NCBI RefSeq assembly: GCF_900104455.1
Contig: NZ_FNHB01000001.1
Span: forward strand, 682,001-746,000
Reading direction: 5' to 3'
Length of the DNA stretch: 64,000 nucleotides
Origin: Dendrosporobacter quercicolus
GTDB taxonomy: Bacteria > Bacillota > Negativicutes > DSM-1736 > Dendrosporobacteraceae
The translations under genes and the position numbers were made by a program. Under the pieces are notes generated by a model. The model had not been told where the DNA came from and made no database searches. It saw nothing but the letters and a program-made list of their open reading frames with translations. Position 1 is the stretch's first letter. The number at the start of each line of letters is the position of its first letter. Shown one piece after another: positions 39,093 through 47,715 of this stretch.

Positions 39093-40095
39093 TGATCTCG
39101 TCCCCTTTACCACGTGAAACAACAATTTCACCTGATTCTTCAAGGCGTCTTATCACATTAACAATTTTTTGCTGTGCTTCTTCAACATCGCGGATCCGCA
39201 CCGGCCCCATATACTCAATTTCCTCCCGCAGCATTTCCGAGGCCCGCTTGGACATGTTTTTATAAACCTTGCCGGCCACATCGGCTGATGAGGCTTTAAG
39301 CGCCAAAGCCAAATCCTTAGATTCAATTTCGCGCAGCACAAGCTGCAACGAGCGGTCGTCAAGCATGACAATATCTTCAAATACGAACATCCGGCGCTTG
39401 ATTTCCTCCGCAAGCTCAGGATTTTGAACTTCTAAGTTCTCAATAATGGTTCGTTCAGTGGTCCGGTCAACCCGGTTAAGCACTTCCACAATAGACTCTA
39501 CGCCGCCTGCAGTGGTAAAGTCCTGCGTAACCAGTGAAGATAATTTACGTTCCAGTATACGCTCGACATCCTTAAGAATATCCGGTGATGTCCGGTCCAT
39601 GGTAGCGATGCGTTTGGCAACTTCCACCTGCCGGTCCGGCGACAACGCCGAAAGTATAGCGGCCGATTGATCAGGCAGCAGATAGGCCATAATCAAAGCA
39701 ATGGTTTGAGGATGCTCATTCTGAATAAAGTTAAGCAATTGTGCCGGATCGGTTTTACGGGCAAAATCAAACGGTCTGATCTGCAGGCTGGAAGTCAGCC
39801 GGTTGATAATCGATATCGCCTTTTCCGAACCCAACGCTTTCTCCAGCACCTCTCTGGCATAGTCCAGACCGCCTGAAGACAAATATTCCTTGGCCATTGC
39901 CATCTGATGAAACTCGCTGATTACCTTATCTTTCATTTCCTGGGACACTTTACGTTGATTGGCAATTTCCAATGTAAGCTTTTCCATCTCATCTTCACGC
40001 AAATGCTTAAACACCTGCGCAGAAATTTCCGGTCCCAAAGCAATCAGTAATATTGCCGCCTTCTGTTTATTCGATATTTCATTCGACTGATACAT
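39085..40095 (-). CDS. fliG: Flagellar motor switch protein FliG
   Basis: FliG couples the stator to the rotor. The 336-residue protein has N, middle and C domains; the EHPQTIALIMAYL motif (about 129-141) and the C-terminal torque helix region FEDIVMLDDRSLQLVLREI and RASEMLREEIEYMGPVR are clear. The ATG at 40095 follows AGGTGG. It lies 17 nt after fliF. Confidence 0.97.
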   Translation of the reverse strand: MYQSNEISNKQKAAILLIALGPEISAQVFKHLREDEMEKLTLEIANQRKVSQEMKDKVISEFHQMAMAKEYLSSGGLDYAREVLEKALGSEKAISIINRLTSSLQIRPFDFARKTDPAQLLNFIQNEHPQTIALIMAYLLPDQSAAILSALSPDRQVEVAKRIATMDRTSPDILKDVERILERKLSSLVTQDFTTAGGVESIVEVLNRVDRTTERTIIENLEVQNPELAEEIKRRMFVFEDIVMLDDRSLQLVLREIESKDLALALKASSADVAGKVYKNMSKRASEMLREEIEYMGPVRIRDVEEAQQKIVNVIRRLEESGEIVVSRGKGDEIIA

Positions 40096-40112
40096 TACGC
40101 CACCTACAACTC

Positions 40113-41654
40113 TTATTCATCTTCCAACCACACTTTAACCAATTGTGCAACAGCTTCGGGATTGGATTTGGCCATTTTTTCAATATCGCCGCGTTCACTG
40201 ACCCGTTCCTGTTCTTCCGGCGACAGTTCTTCGGCACTGGCCTCTGCAAGCTCAGCCTGCATGATATCTGCAGCAATATATTCCCGTTCTGCTTCGGCTT
40301 CTTTGCGTTTGACATACCGCCGGCGGACAAAATACAATACCCCCGCTAAAGCGATAACCGCCAGCGCAACCTTGGTCCAAAAAGCGATGCTCTGTTGTCT
40401 GGCCAATTCCTGTTCTTCTTGCAACTGTCTGTCCAGCGAGGCCGTATTAAAGGCAATAGGTTCCACCGACACGACATCGCCCCGGGCAATATTCAGGCCG
40501 ACAGCGGACGAAACCGCATTAGCCAGGCTGTCACGCTGCGCTCCGGTAATGGTTTCATCAACAAGCACCGCAACCGTTAACCTTCTGATTGATCCCGGCG
40601 CCGAAACTACTTTTTCCTTGGTTTCATTTATTTCATAATTCCTGGTGGCTTCTTTCTTCTCGTAATTGGACTGCGTGTTATTGTCGGCGACATAGCCAGG
40701 TATATTGGATGCCGTTCCGGCCGGCCCGCCCGGATTGAGTGAGTTGCCGCTGTAATTTTCGCTGGATTCCTGCGAACTTCTGATAATGCCTTTATCATCA
40801 ACTACCGGTTCGAATACCTGACGATCCAGGGTCCGCTGATCAAAGTTCAACTCAACGCTCACTCGCGCCGCAGCTCTCCCGGCGCCAAGCACCTGATCCA
40901 GCAGGGTCTGTACATTTTTTTGCAGATCATCCTTAACTTTCCGGGTCATTTCCAACTGGGTCAGAGTGACAGCGCCTGACAGTTCATTTTCATTGGATTC
41001 ATTCAGGATCTGACCCAAACTGTCCACAATTGTTATATTTTCCGGTTTTAACCCTTGTACGCTATGGGCGGCAAGATTGACGATTCCCTTAATGTGCTGC
41101 TTGCTCAGCTGCGCTGAAGGCCGAAGTTTAAGCATAATGGATGCGGTGGCCGGTTTTTCATTCTTTTTGTATAAACTGTCTTCCGGCAAAACGATATGTA
41201 CCCTGGCTTTTTCAACTTCAGTCATTTGTTCGATTGTCCTGGTCAATTCCCCTTGCAATGCCTGTAAGAAATATACCTTGTTTTGGAACTCGGTAACACC
41301 GAACTTATTTTGATCAAAAATCTCGAATCCTTTATGACCGCGCGGCAAACCTAAGCTTGCCAATTCCAGCCGCACCTTATGCACATCCTTGGCTGAAACC
41401 AGAATCGCCGTACCATTAGCAGTTTCCTGAGGTTCATGAGTAATTTTCATTTCGTTAAGTTTTGCCGCTACTTCACCTGCGTCTCTAGCTTCCATCCCGG
41501 TAAACAAAGGAACAAGATCAGGCCGGCTGCCCCACCAGTAACTCCAAGCCAAAACAGCCAGAAAAACCAGAGCCGCAGATCCAATCATGATATAACGTTC
41601 CCTCACACCCAGCTTTTGCCAAAAGCGCAGAGACTGCTCTTTCCAGTCGGCCAT
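40113..41654 (-). CDS. fliF: Flagellar MS-ring protein FliF
   Basis: FliF forms the membrane ring on which the basal body assembles. It has a transmembrane helix near the N-terminus (about 20-42), ring-building motifs (about 45-220 with KTRVHIVLPEDSLY-like EKARVHIVLPEDSLY), a variable region with SGNSLNPGGPAG, and a second helix near 425-445 before the FliG-binding acidic tail. ATG at 41654 is chosen; an in-frame GTG at 41663 falls inside the ribosome-binding site AAAGGGTGGAG. Length 513 aa fits. Confidence 0.96.
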   Translation of the reverse strand: MADWKEQSLRFWQKLGVRERYIMIGSAALVFLAVLAWSYWWGSRPDLVPLFTGMEARDAGEVAAKLNEMKITHEPQETANGTAILVSAKDVHKVRLELASLGLPRGHKGFEIFDQNKFGVTEFQNKVYFLQALQGELTRTIEQMTEVEKARVHIVLPEDSLYKKNEKPATASIMLKLRPSAQLSKQHIKGIVNLAAHSVQGLKPENITIVDSLGQILNESNENELSGAVTLTQLEMTRKVKDDLQKNVQTLLDQVLGAGRAAARVSVELNFDQRTLDRQVFEPVVDDKGIIRSSQESSENYSGNSLNPGGPAGTASNIPGYVADNNTQSNYEKKEATRNYEINETKEKVVSAPGSIRRLTVAVLVDETITGAQRDSLANAVSSAVGLNIARGDVVSVEPIAFNTASLDRQLQEEQELARQQSIAFWTKVALAVIALAGVLYFVRRRYVKRKEAEAEREYIAADIMQAELAEASAEELSPEEQERVSERGDIEKMAKSNPEAVAQLVKVWLEDE

Positions 41655-41689
41655 CGTCTCCACCCTTTCAATTTATCACAAGAATCACT

Positions 41690-41983
41690 TTACATTTGCA
41701 TACGCATAATTTCCTGGTATGCGTCAACAACTTTGTTACGCACTTGCATCGTTAACTGTAAAGCAACACTAGCTTTCTCAGCGGCGACGATCACCTGCGA
41801 AACATCTTCGACTTTTCCTGCCGCCAAGTCAATCGAGGCTTTCTCAGACTGAAGCTGCAGATGATTAACAGTCCCCAACGCTTCGCTCAAAAGCTGGGCA
41901 AAACCCTGACTTTCCGTTTTCCGACTCGAATCAGCAGTCTTTCCGCCATTTACCGGCGTTAAACTAAGAGGTTCTATACGCAT
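41690..41983 (-). CDS. fliE: Flagellar hook-basal body complex protein FliE
   Basis: FliE is the 97-residue adapter between the MS ring and the rod. The C-terminal part AAEKASVALQLTMQVRNKVVDAYQEIMRMQM (about 67-97) is characteristic. GAGGAG precedes the ATG at 41983, and the gene lies 14 nt after flgC. Confidence 0.95.
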   Translation of the reverse strand: MRIEPLSLTPVNGGKTADSSRKTESQGFAQLLSEALGTVNHLQLQSEKASIDLAAGKVEDVSQVIVAAEKASVALQLTMQVRNKVVDAYQEIMRMQM

Positions 41984-41997
41984 TTATATACTCCTCA

Positions 41998-42432
41998 CTA
42001 TTTTCCAATTTCCAAGGCTTGCATCGCCATGTTTTTCGCTGCATTTACCGATGTAACATTGGCTTCATACGCCCGCGTCGCGGTAATCATATCCACCATC
42101 TCCGCAACAACATTTACATTGGGCATTTGGACATATCCCTCGGCATTTGCGTCCGGGTGACCAGGGTCGTAAACATTGCGCAGCGGCGATTGATCCGCAG
42201 TGATGCCGACCGCCCTGACACCTTGTCCTGACTCCAGCTGCTCCGAGAGAATTTGCGCAAATGAAGCCTGGCCGGCCCGCGGCTCAAACTGCACTACCTG
42301 GCGGCGATACGCTCCCCCGGCAGCTGTGCGGGTAGTATTTACATTGGCAATATTATTGGAAATCACATCCATTCGCAGCCGTTCCGCCGATAAGCCGGAC
42401 GCAGCCGAATTAATGGCATCAAACATTCCCAT
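41998..42432 (-). CDS. flgC: Flagellar basal body rod protein FlgC
   Basis: FlgC is a proximal rod subunit. The N-terminal INSAASGLSAERLRMDVISNNIANVNTT motif and the C-terminal VAEMVDMITATRAYEANVTS motif are typical. Length 144 aa fits. It starts two codons after the flgB stop region with AAGGGAATGG upstream. Confidence 0.96.
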   Translation of the reverse strand: MGMFDAINSAASGLSAERLRMDVISNNIANVNTTRTAAGGAYRRQVVQFEPRAGQASFAQILSEQLESGQGVRAVGITADQSPLRNVYDPGHPDANAEGYVQMPNVNVVAEMVDMITATRAYEANVTSVNAAKNMAMQALEIGK

Positions 42433-42434
42433 TT

Positions 42435-42848
42435 CTAACCATTCCCTTCCTTAATCACAGATTTCAACCCGGAAAAATGACGGCTGAGCATTTGGGCAAC
42501 TGAATTATAATAAATATTGTTTTTGGCAAGCTCCGCCATTTCAATATCAATATCCACATTGTTGCCGTCAGTCCGCATTGAGGTATCGCCGATGGTGTTT
42601 ATTGCCGGGGTAATGTTAACCGGTGACGACGAGTTTGAAATATGCTTCTCATTGGTATTCGCCATAGCCAGCTTGCTTGAGCCGAGTGCATCTTTCAGCA
42701 GATGCTCAAAAGCAACTTCACTTTTCTTAAAGCCCGGTGTATTCACATTGGCAATGTTGTTGCTTACCACTTTATGGCGGAGTGAGGCTGCCGTAAGCGA
42801 CTGTTCCAAAATGTTGGCCTTCGGTGATGATAATAACGATTGTAGCAC
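42435..42848 (-). CDS. flgB: Flagellar basal body rod protein FlgB
   Basis: FlgB is the first gene of the flagellar operon and a proximal rod subunit. LTAASLRHKVVSNNIANVNTPGFKKSEVAFE (about 17-47) is the rod motif; the C-terminus has DIDIEMAELAKNNIYYNSVAQML. Length 137 aa fits. It starts at GTG 42848 behind GGGAGGGG. The operon's promoter should lie in the 344-bp gap upstream, after the codY terminator. Confidence 0.95.
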   Translation of the reverse strand: MLQSLLSSPKANILEQSLTAASLRHKVVSNNIANVNTPGFKKSEVAFEHLLKDALGSSKLAMANTNEKHISNSSSPVNITPAINTIGDTSMRTDGNNVDIDIEMAELAKNNIYYNSVAQMLSRHFSGLKSVIKEGNG

Positions 42849-43111
42849 TGTATCCCCTCCCGAAAATCAATCTAAAACGCCAGTGTCATATGCTGAGTTC
42901 ATTCAACATAGTTCTACATAACACATCAAAATCCTTTTAAATTTCACGATTTAACACAGAGATAACAAGAATCGAGACCCCTATACTAGTAATGCAGGAC
43001 CTAAGCACTACTTACCTTCTAGGCCTCCGACGCCGGACTTTGACCAAGCCGCAAACCGCGCTTATGGAATTAAATCCCAGTCGCTATTTGCTCCAAATTT
43101 CGACAAAAACA
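42849..43111 (-). promoter_or_regulatory. Upstream region of the flagellar operon (no clear promoter seen)
   Basis: This AT-rich gap separates the codY terminator from flgB. No sigma-28 box is visible, and no sigma-A promoter with good spacing; the best candidate (TTGATG and TTGAAT, 17 nt apart, near 42906-42934) is weak. I cannot identify a CodY box with confidence either. Confidence 0.3.
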
Positions 43112-43158
43112 AAAGGGCTTTTTATGGTTTTTGTTAAAAGTACCATAAAAAGCCCTTT
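43112..43158 (-). terminator. Strong Rho-independent terminator after codY
   Basis: A 17-bp perfect stem AAAGGGCTTTTTATGGT (43112-43128) / ACCATAAAAAGCCCTTT (43142-43158) lies 35 nt beyond the codY stop and is followed on the minus strand by TGTTTTTG. It should isolate codY from the flagellar operon, unlike a continuous codY-fla transcript. Confidence 0.85.
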
Positions 43159-43192
43159 ACTCAATTCCCTGCATGCTGACCTATCCATCAAC

Positions 43193-43972
43193 TTATTTTT
43201 TTAGTTTCTTTAATTCTTCCAGCAGTCGCTCATTCAATACTTTGATATAGGTGCCCTTCATCCCCAGCGATTTAGACTCAATTACGCCGGCGCTTTCAAA
43301 TTTGCGCAACGCATTCACGATCACCGATCTGGTGATGCCAACCCGGTCGGCAATTTTACTGGCAACCAATAAGCCTTCGTTGCCTTCCAGCTCGCTCAAA
43401 ATATGCATTACCGCCTCAAGTTCGGAATAGGACAACGTACCCAAAGCCACTTGGACAGTAGCTTTTTTACGGGCTTCTTCCTCAATTTTTTCACTCCGGT
43501 CCCTGAGCATTTCCATACCGACAACAGTTGCGCCATACTCTGCCAGAATTAAATCATCATCGGTAAATTCCTCGTGGAATTTGGCGACAATCAGAGTCCC
43601 AATACGCTCACCCACGCCATGAATGGGAACAATGGTGGTAAACTTGTCATGAAACAGGCAGTCAACCCCTTCGCTAAATGTACATAGACCGCTCTCTAGC
43701 CGGAGATTGGGCGAGGTATCGGTGATTTTCAGCAGCCACTCCACATAGCGTTCAGGAAAAATCCCCTGACTTAATACCCGATCCCGCATTAGATCACATT
43801 CAAAATCGTTCATTAAGGCATAACCAAATACAACCCCGGTCTTACTTACAATGTAGACATTGGCATTAATTACTGTGCCTAGAACCCTTGATATCTCATC
43901 ATACTCCACATTTTCTGATTTTTGCAACAGCTTATTTATTTTACGAGTACGTTCCAACATTGACAAAACCAT
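43193..43972 (-). CDS. codY: GTP- and branched-chain amino acid-responsive global regulator CodY
   Basis: CodY represses stationary-phase and nutrient-acquisition genes when GTP and branched-chain amino acids are high. The N-terminal GAF domain (about 1-155) and the C-terminal winged helix (about 170-259) are both present, the latter with [44 protein letters not shown] (about 210-250). Length 259 aa matches B. subtilis. Start: ATG at 43972 or an internal TTG/ATG up to four codons later. A candidate promoter lies in the 3' end of hslU. Confidence 0.96.
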   Translation of the reverse strand: MVLSMLERTRKINKLLQKSENVEYDEISRVLGTVINANVYIVSKTGVVFGYALMNDFECDLMRDRVLSQGIFPERYVEWLLKITDTSPNLRLESGLCTFSEGVDCLFHDKFTTIVPIHGVGERIGTLIVAKFHEEFTDDDLILAEYGATVVGMEMLRDRSEKIEEEARKKATVQVALGTLSYSELEAVMHILSELEGNEGLLVASKIADRVGITRSVIVNALRKFESAGVIESKSLGMKGTYIKVLNERLLEELKKLKK

Positions 43973-44072
43973 CTACCTGCCCTTCACTAGACTGAATATA
44001 TTAATCGCGCAGCGACAGCTTCCTGCCCTGAGCAATCAGACCTTTCTTTACAATTTAAAGTAATTGTACACT

Positions 44073-44101
44073 ATTTTAAACTAAAGAATGAAATGACTCA
44101 A
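44073..44101 (-). promoter_or_regulatory. Candidate internal promoter for codY
   Basis: TTGAGT (44101-44096) and TAAAAT (44078-44073) are 17 nt apart on the minus strand, overlapping the last codons of hslU and about 100 nt before codY. The fit is moderate. Confidence 0.4.
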
Positions 44102-45475
44102 GTCCTGATTTACAACAATATGCGTTAATTTTGCCTTAACATAGTCCTGATTAATGACGATATTTTTTTCCTGAATGTCAGGGGCTTCAAACGCCAAATC
44201 CTCAAGCACCTTTTCCAGAATTGTATGCAGCCGTCTGGCCCCGATGTTTTCGGTTTGATTATTCACCTGACAGGCAATCTCTGCTAATTCATCAATAGCA
44301 TCCTCGGTAAATTCAATTTTTATACCTTCTGTTTCCAGCAGGCAGATATATTGCTTCAGCAAGGCGTTGGCCGGTTCGGTAAGGATCTGCCGGAAGTCTG
44401 CTTTCGAAAGATTGGTTAATTCCACTCTGATCGGAAACCGCCCCTGCAGTTCGGGGATTAAATCCGACGGCTTGGAAATATGAAACGCACCGGCGGCAAT
44501 AAATAAAATATGATCGGTTTTGATCGAACCATGCTTGGTAACAACCGTAGACCCCTCAACAATCGGCAAAATATCGCGTTGTACTCCTTCCCGCGATACA
44601 TCGGGACCTGACGAACCGCCGCGCCCGGCCACTTTATCTATTTCATCGAGGAAAATAATCCCGTAATTCTCGGCTAAGCTGATTGCGCTTGTTACAACCT
44701 CATCCATATCAATCAGTTTTTGCGCTTCTTCCTGAGTAAAAATTTTTCTGGCATTGGCAACGGTAACTTTCCGTTTCTTTTGTTTTTTCGGTAAAAAACT
44801 GCCCAGCATATCCTGAAGATTCATGCCCATTTCATCGGCTCCGGCTCCGGCCAGCATCCCCAGCATTGGATTGGAGTTGTCCTCCACGGTTATCTCAATC
44901 AGCTCTTCTTCCAACTCCCCGCTGTCCAGTCTTTTCTGCCACCAGGCGCGGCCGGCGGTAAATTCCTGTTCTTTAGACTGATTTTCATCCGGCGCCGGCG
45001 ACGTATTGTTATTTCCGGAAAATAGAATTTCAAACGGATTTTTAGATGTTTCCCGTTTGGCGGATGGAATAAAGTGTTCAATAATCCGTTCATTGGCCAG
45101 TTTACCGGCTTTATCGGTTACCACCAGCATTTTTTCCTGTTTAACCATCCGAATAGCGGTTTCCACCAGATCGCGAACCATTGATTCGACATCACGGCCC
45201 ACATAGCCAACCTCGGTAAATTTTGTCGCCTCAACCTTGACAAAGGGTGCGTTAACCAGCTTTGCCAGACGGCGGGCAATTTCAGTCTTGCCAACCCCGG
45301 TCGGGCCAATCATCAGAATATTTTTAGGGATTATCTCTTCTTTCAGTTCAGATGAGAGTTGCTTGCTCCGCCAACGGTTTCTTAATGCCACGGCCACCGA
45401 TTTCTTCGCCTGACTCTGGCCGACAATATATTTATCCAGTTCATTGACAATTTGCTTTGGCGTCAGTTCATTCAA
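44081..45475 (-). CDS. hslU: ATPase subunit of HslUV (ClpYQ) protease
   Basis: HslU unfolds substrates for HslV. Walker [10 protein letters not shown] is near 53-61, the I-domain (about 110-240) contains an acidic and a Lys-rich stretch (KKQKKRK), Walker B is IIFLDEIDK, and the C-terminal tail ends in the HslV-activating hydrophobic tip DLSHFIL-type sequence. TTG at 45475 lies 6 nt after GGGGGG; an ATG at 45481 abuts that site. About 464 aa is typical. It starts 14 nt after hslV. Confidence 0.96.
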   Translation of the reverse strand: MNELTPKQIVNELDKYIVGQSQAKKSVAVALRNRWRSKQLSSELKEEIIPKNILMIGPTGVGKTEIARRLAKLVNAPFVKVEATKFTEVGYVGRDVESMVRDLVETAIRMVKQEKMLVVTDKAGKLANERIIEHFIPSAKRETSKNPFEILFSGNNNTSPAPDENQSKEQEFTAGRAWWQKRLDSGELEEELIEITVEDNSNPMLGMLAGAGADEMGMNLQDMLGSFLPKKQKKRKVTVANARKIFTQEEAQKLIDMDEVVTSAISLAENYGIIFLDEIDKVAGRGGSSGPDVSREGVQRDILPIVEGSTVVTKHGSIKTDHILFIAAGAFHISKPSDLIPELQGRFPIRVELTNLSKADFRQILTEPANALLKQYICLLETEGIKIEFTEDAIDELAEIACQVNNQTENIGARRLHTILEKVLEDLAFEAPDIQEKNIVINQDYVKAKLTHIVVNQDLSHFIL

Positions 45476-45489
45476 CGTCATCCCCCCTG

Positions 45490-46020
45490 TTAAAGTTCTT
45501 CCACCGTAATATGGTGATTCGTATAAACACAGATATCTGCCGCTATCTCTAACGATTCGCGGGCGATACCCGCAGCTGTTAAGGACGAATATTTAATTAA
45601 CCCTCTGGCCGCAGCCAGGGCGTATGATCCGCCTGAACCAATTGCAGTAACTCCGTCGTCGGGTTCAATAACCTCACCATTGCCCGAAATAATCAGCATT
45701 TTTTCGGCATCGGTAACAATCAGTAAAGCCTCTAAACGGCGCAGCACCCTGTCGGTTCGCCATTCTTTGGCTAATTCAACAGCAGCGCGCATTAAATTAC
45801 CGTTAAATTCCTCCAGTTTTGATTCAAACTTACCAAACAAAGTAAACGCATCGGCGACTGACCCGGCAAAACCGGCCAGTACTTTACCGTGATACAAGCG
45901 CCGGACCTTCTTGGCATTATGCTTCATTACCGTATTGCCGCCGAAGGTTACCTGACCATCCCCGGCAATCGCAGTCTGACCATTATGTTTTACAGCTACA
46001 ATAGTGGTAGCATGAAACAT
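45490..46020 (-). CDS. hslV: Peptidase subunit of HslUV (ClpYQ) protease
   Basis: HslV is the proteasome-like peptidase. The start [11 protein letters not shown] shows a short propeptide before the catalytic N-terminal Thr (T5), with [14 protein letters not shown] following. Length 176 aa fits. AAAGGGGGTGG precedes the ATG. The B. subtilis homologue ClpQ differs in using an N-terminal Ser; this one retains the canonical Thr. Confidence 0.95.
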   Translation of the reverse strand: MFHATTIVAVKHNGQTAIAGDGQVTFGGNTVMKHNAKKVRRLYHGKVLAGFAGSVADAFTLFGKFESKLEEFNGNLMRAAVELAKEWRTDRVLRRLEALLIVTDAEKMLIISGNGEVIEPDDGVTAIGSGGSYALAAARGLIKYSSLTAAGIARESLEIAADICVYTNHHITVEEL

Positions 46021-46049
46021 TCAACCACCCCCTTTGAACATCCATACGC

Positions 46050-46067
46050 AAAAAGCCATGCTTTTTG
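46050..46067 (-). promoter_or_regulatory. U-rich hairpin in the hslV leader
   Basis: CAAAAAGC / GCTTTTTG arms (8 bp) around a 3-nt loop lie about 35 nt before the hslV start, just upstream of its ribosome-binding site. It resembles a weak terminator or attenuator. Confidence 0.35.
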
Positions 46068-46340
46068 AAAAACACACTGTTTTTTTGAGCAGCTGCCTGC
46101 TGCCGTAAAAAAAATCGACAGTTGGTTTTCAGCTACAACTGCCAACACCTCCGCCATCATGAAACCGCCTTTGCTACGTTCCCGAGGGCAAATGCTTACA
46201 CCTTGGTCAGGCTTTCACAAAATGCACAAAAAGACTTCACTCACACTATGCCATGGACTTCGACAATACGCGCAATATCCACTCGATAATGCACACCCGT
46301 GTGCAGTGAAGCATTTTCACTAAATGAAGCAAGGATCAAT
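46068..46340 (-). other. Structured spacer between trmFO and hslV, at the codV/xerC position
   Basis: B. subtilis carries codV (a XerC recombinase) here; no recombinase reading frame is present. The spacer instead holds several inverted repeats: AGTGAA/TTCACT and GCACAC/GTGTGC near 46291-46320, and CAGTTG/CAACTG followed by TTTTTTTT on the minus strand at 46103-46141. Confidence 0.5.
46103..46141 (-). terminator. Terminator-like hairpin between trmFO and hslV
   Basis: On the minus strand CAGTTG (46141-46136) pairs with CAACTG (46124-46119), followed by TCGATTTTTTTT. The stem is only 6 bp, so it is a partial terminator or attenuator at best. Confidence 0.5.
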
Positions 46341-47690
46341 TTATTTATCTATATTACCACAGCACTTTGATTTATGCAATATTCGACTGAGACCACTTTT
46401 GAAATTTTCTAAACTTTCTAGAGCTCGTTCCGCGATCATTTTATTTTTTAATTTTTTATCTCTGACCTTTTGTCCCAGTGGCGGCAATATGCCAAAATTG
46501 ATATTCATCGGCTGGAAATTGGTTGCGTCGGCACTGGCGATATATTGACATAATGCCCCATGCGCCGTATCGCCGGGAAAGCGCTCGGGCCCATGCCCTT
46601 CCAGCAGCATGCTGGCATTTAGCCCGGCGACCAAACCGCTGGCCGCCGATTCAACATACCCTTCCACACCGGTAATTTGTCCGGCAAAAAAAACCTGCGG
46701 CCACTTCCTCATCTGCAGGGTCGGCTGCAGTATTCTTGGTGAATGAATAAACGTATTGCGGTGCATAACGCCGTAACGGACAAACTCAGCCTTCTCTAAG
46801 CCCGGAATGAGTTGAAAAACTCGCTTTTGCTCCGGCCACTTTAAATGGGTCTGAAACCCGACAATATTGTACAAAGTAGCCGCAAAATTATCCTGTCTCA
46901 ATTGAACCACGGCATGAGGAAGTTCTCCGGTGACAGGATGCTTCAGCCCAACCGGCTTTAACGGACCAAACCGTAAAGTGTCGATGCCCCGGGCCGCCAT
47001 CTCCTCAACCGGCATGCAGCCTTCAAAAAAGATCGCCTGTTCAAATTGTTTTACCGCCGTCTTTTCCGCCGCAATCAATTCGTGCCAGAACAGTTCATAC
47101 TCTTCTTTGCTCATTGGGCAATTGAGATAGTCGGCATCCCCCTTGTCATATCGTGACGCCCGGAATATTTTCTTCATATCCAGGGATTCACCGGTAACGA
47201 TCGGCGCAGCGGCATCGTAAAAATACATATAATCCTGTCCGGTCAAAGCCGCTACCGACTGTGCTAACCGCAGGGAAGTCAGCGGACCGCTGGCAATAAT
47301 GACAACGCCTTCTTCCGGTATAGCGGTTAGTTCCTCATGAATGACGGTTATGTTGGACTGCCGCTTAAGCGTGGTTGTAATATACTCGCTAAAAGCCGAA
47401 CGATCCACGGCCAAGGCCCCGCCGGCCGGGATCCGGGTTGCATCTGCGGCTTTCATAATTAAAGAATCCAAACGCCGCATTTCTTCCTTAAGCAAGCCTA
47501 CGGCATTTTCAACAGCTGCGGCGCGCAGCGAATTGCTGCACACCAACTCCCCGAAGTTTCCGGTATGATGCGCCGGTGTCATAACCTGCGGACGCATTTC
47601 ATATAAATCAACCGAAATGCCTGACCGGGCAATTTGCCAGGCAGCTTCGCTGCCTGCTAAACCAGCCCCAATAACAATCACTTTAGACAC
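46341..47690 (-). CDS. trmFO: Folate-dependent tRNA (uracil-5-)-methyltransferase TrmFO
   Basis: TrmFO (Gid) makes ribothymidine at position 54 of tRNA using methylenetetrahydrofolate and FAD. The N-terminal dinucleotide motif [13 protein letters not shown] (about 5-17) is followed by [20 protein letters not shown] and [11 protein letters not shown] with the conserved Cys. GTG at 47690 stands 6 nt after GGAGG and gives [10 protein letters not shown]; the longer in-frame start adds 27 residues inside topA. Length 449 aa fits. Folate genes lie a few kb upstream. Confidence 0.96.
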   Translation of the reverse strand: MSKVIVIGAGLAGSEAAWQIARSGISVDLYEMRPQVMTPAHHTGNFGELVCSNSLRAAAVENAVGLLKEEMRRLDSLIMKAADATRIPAGGALAVDRSAFSEYITTTLKRQSNITVIHEELTAIPEEGVVIIASGPLTSLRLAQSVAALTGQDYMYFYDAAAPIVTGESLDMKKIFRASRYDKGDADYLNCPMSKEEYELFWHELIAAEKTAVKQFEQAIFFEGCMPVEEMAARGIDTLRFGPLKPVGLKHPVTGELPHAVVQLRQDNFAATLYNIVGFQTHLKWPEQKRVFQLIPGLEKAEFVRYGVMHRNTFIHSPRILQPTLQMRKWPQVFFAGQITGVEGYVESAASGLVAGLNASMLLEGHGPERFPGDTAHGALCQYIASADATNFQPMNINFGILPPLGQKVRDKKLKNKMIAERALESLENFKSGLSRILHKSKCCGNIDK

Positions 47691-47715
47691 AAAATTCCTC
47701 CGATGTAATACAGTA

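Noticed and set aside
42849-43111. CodY box or sigma-28 promoter before flgB
   Set aside because: No sequence matches either consensus well enough; the AT-rich segment gives only chance resemblance.
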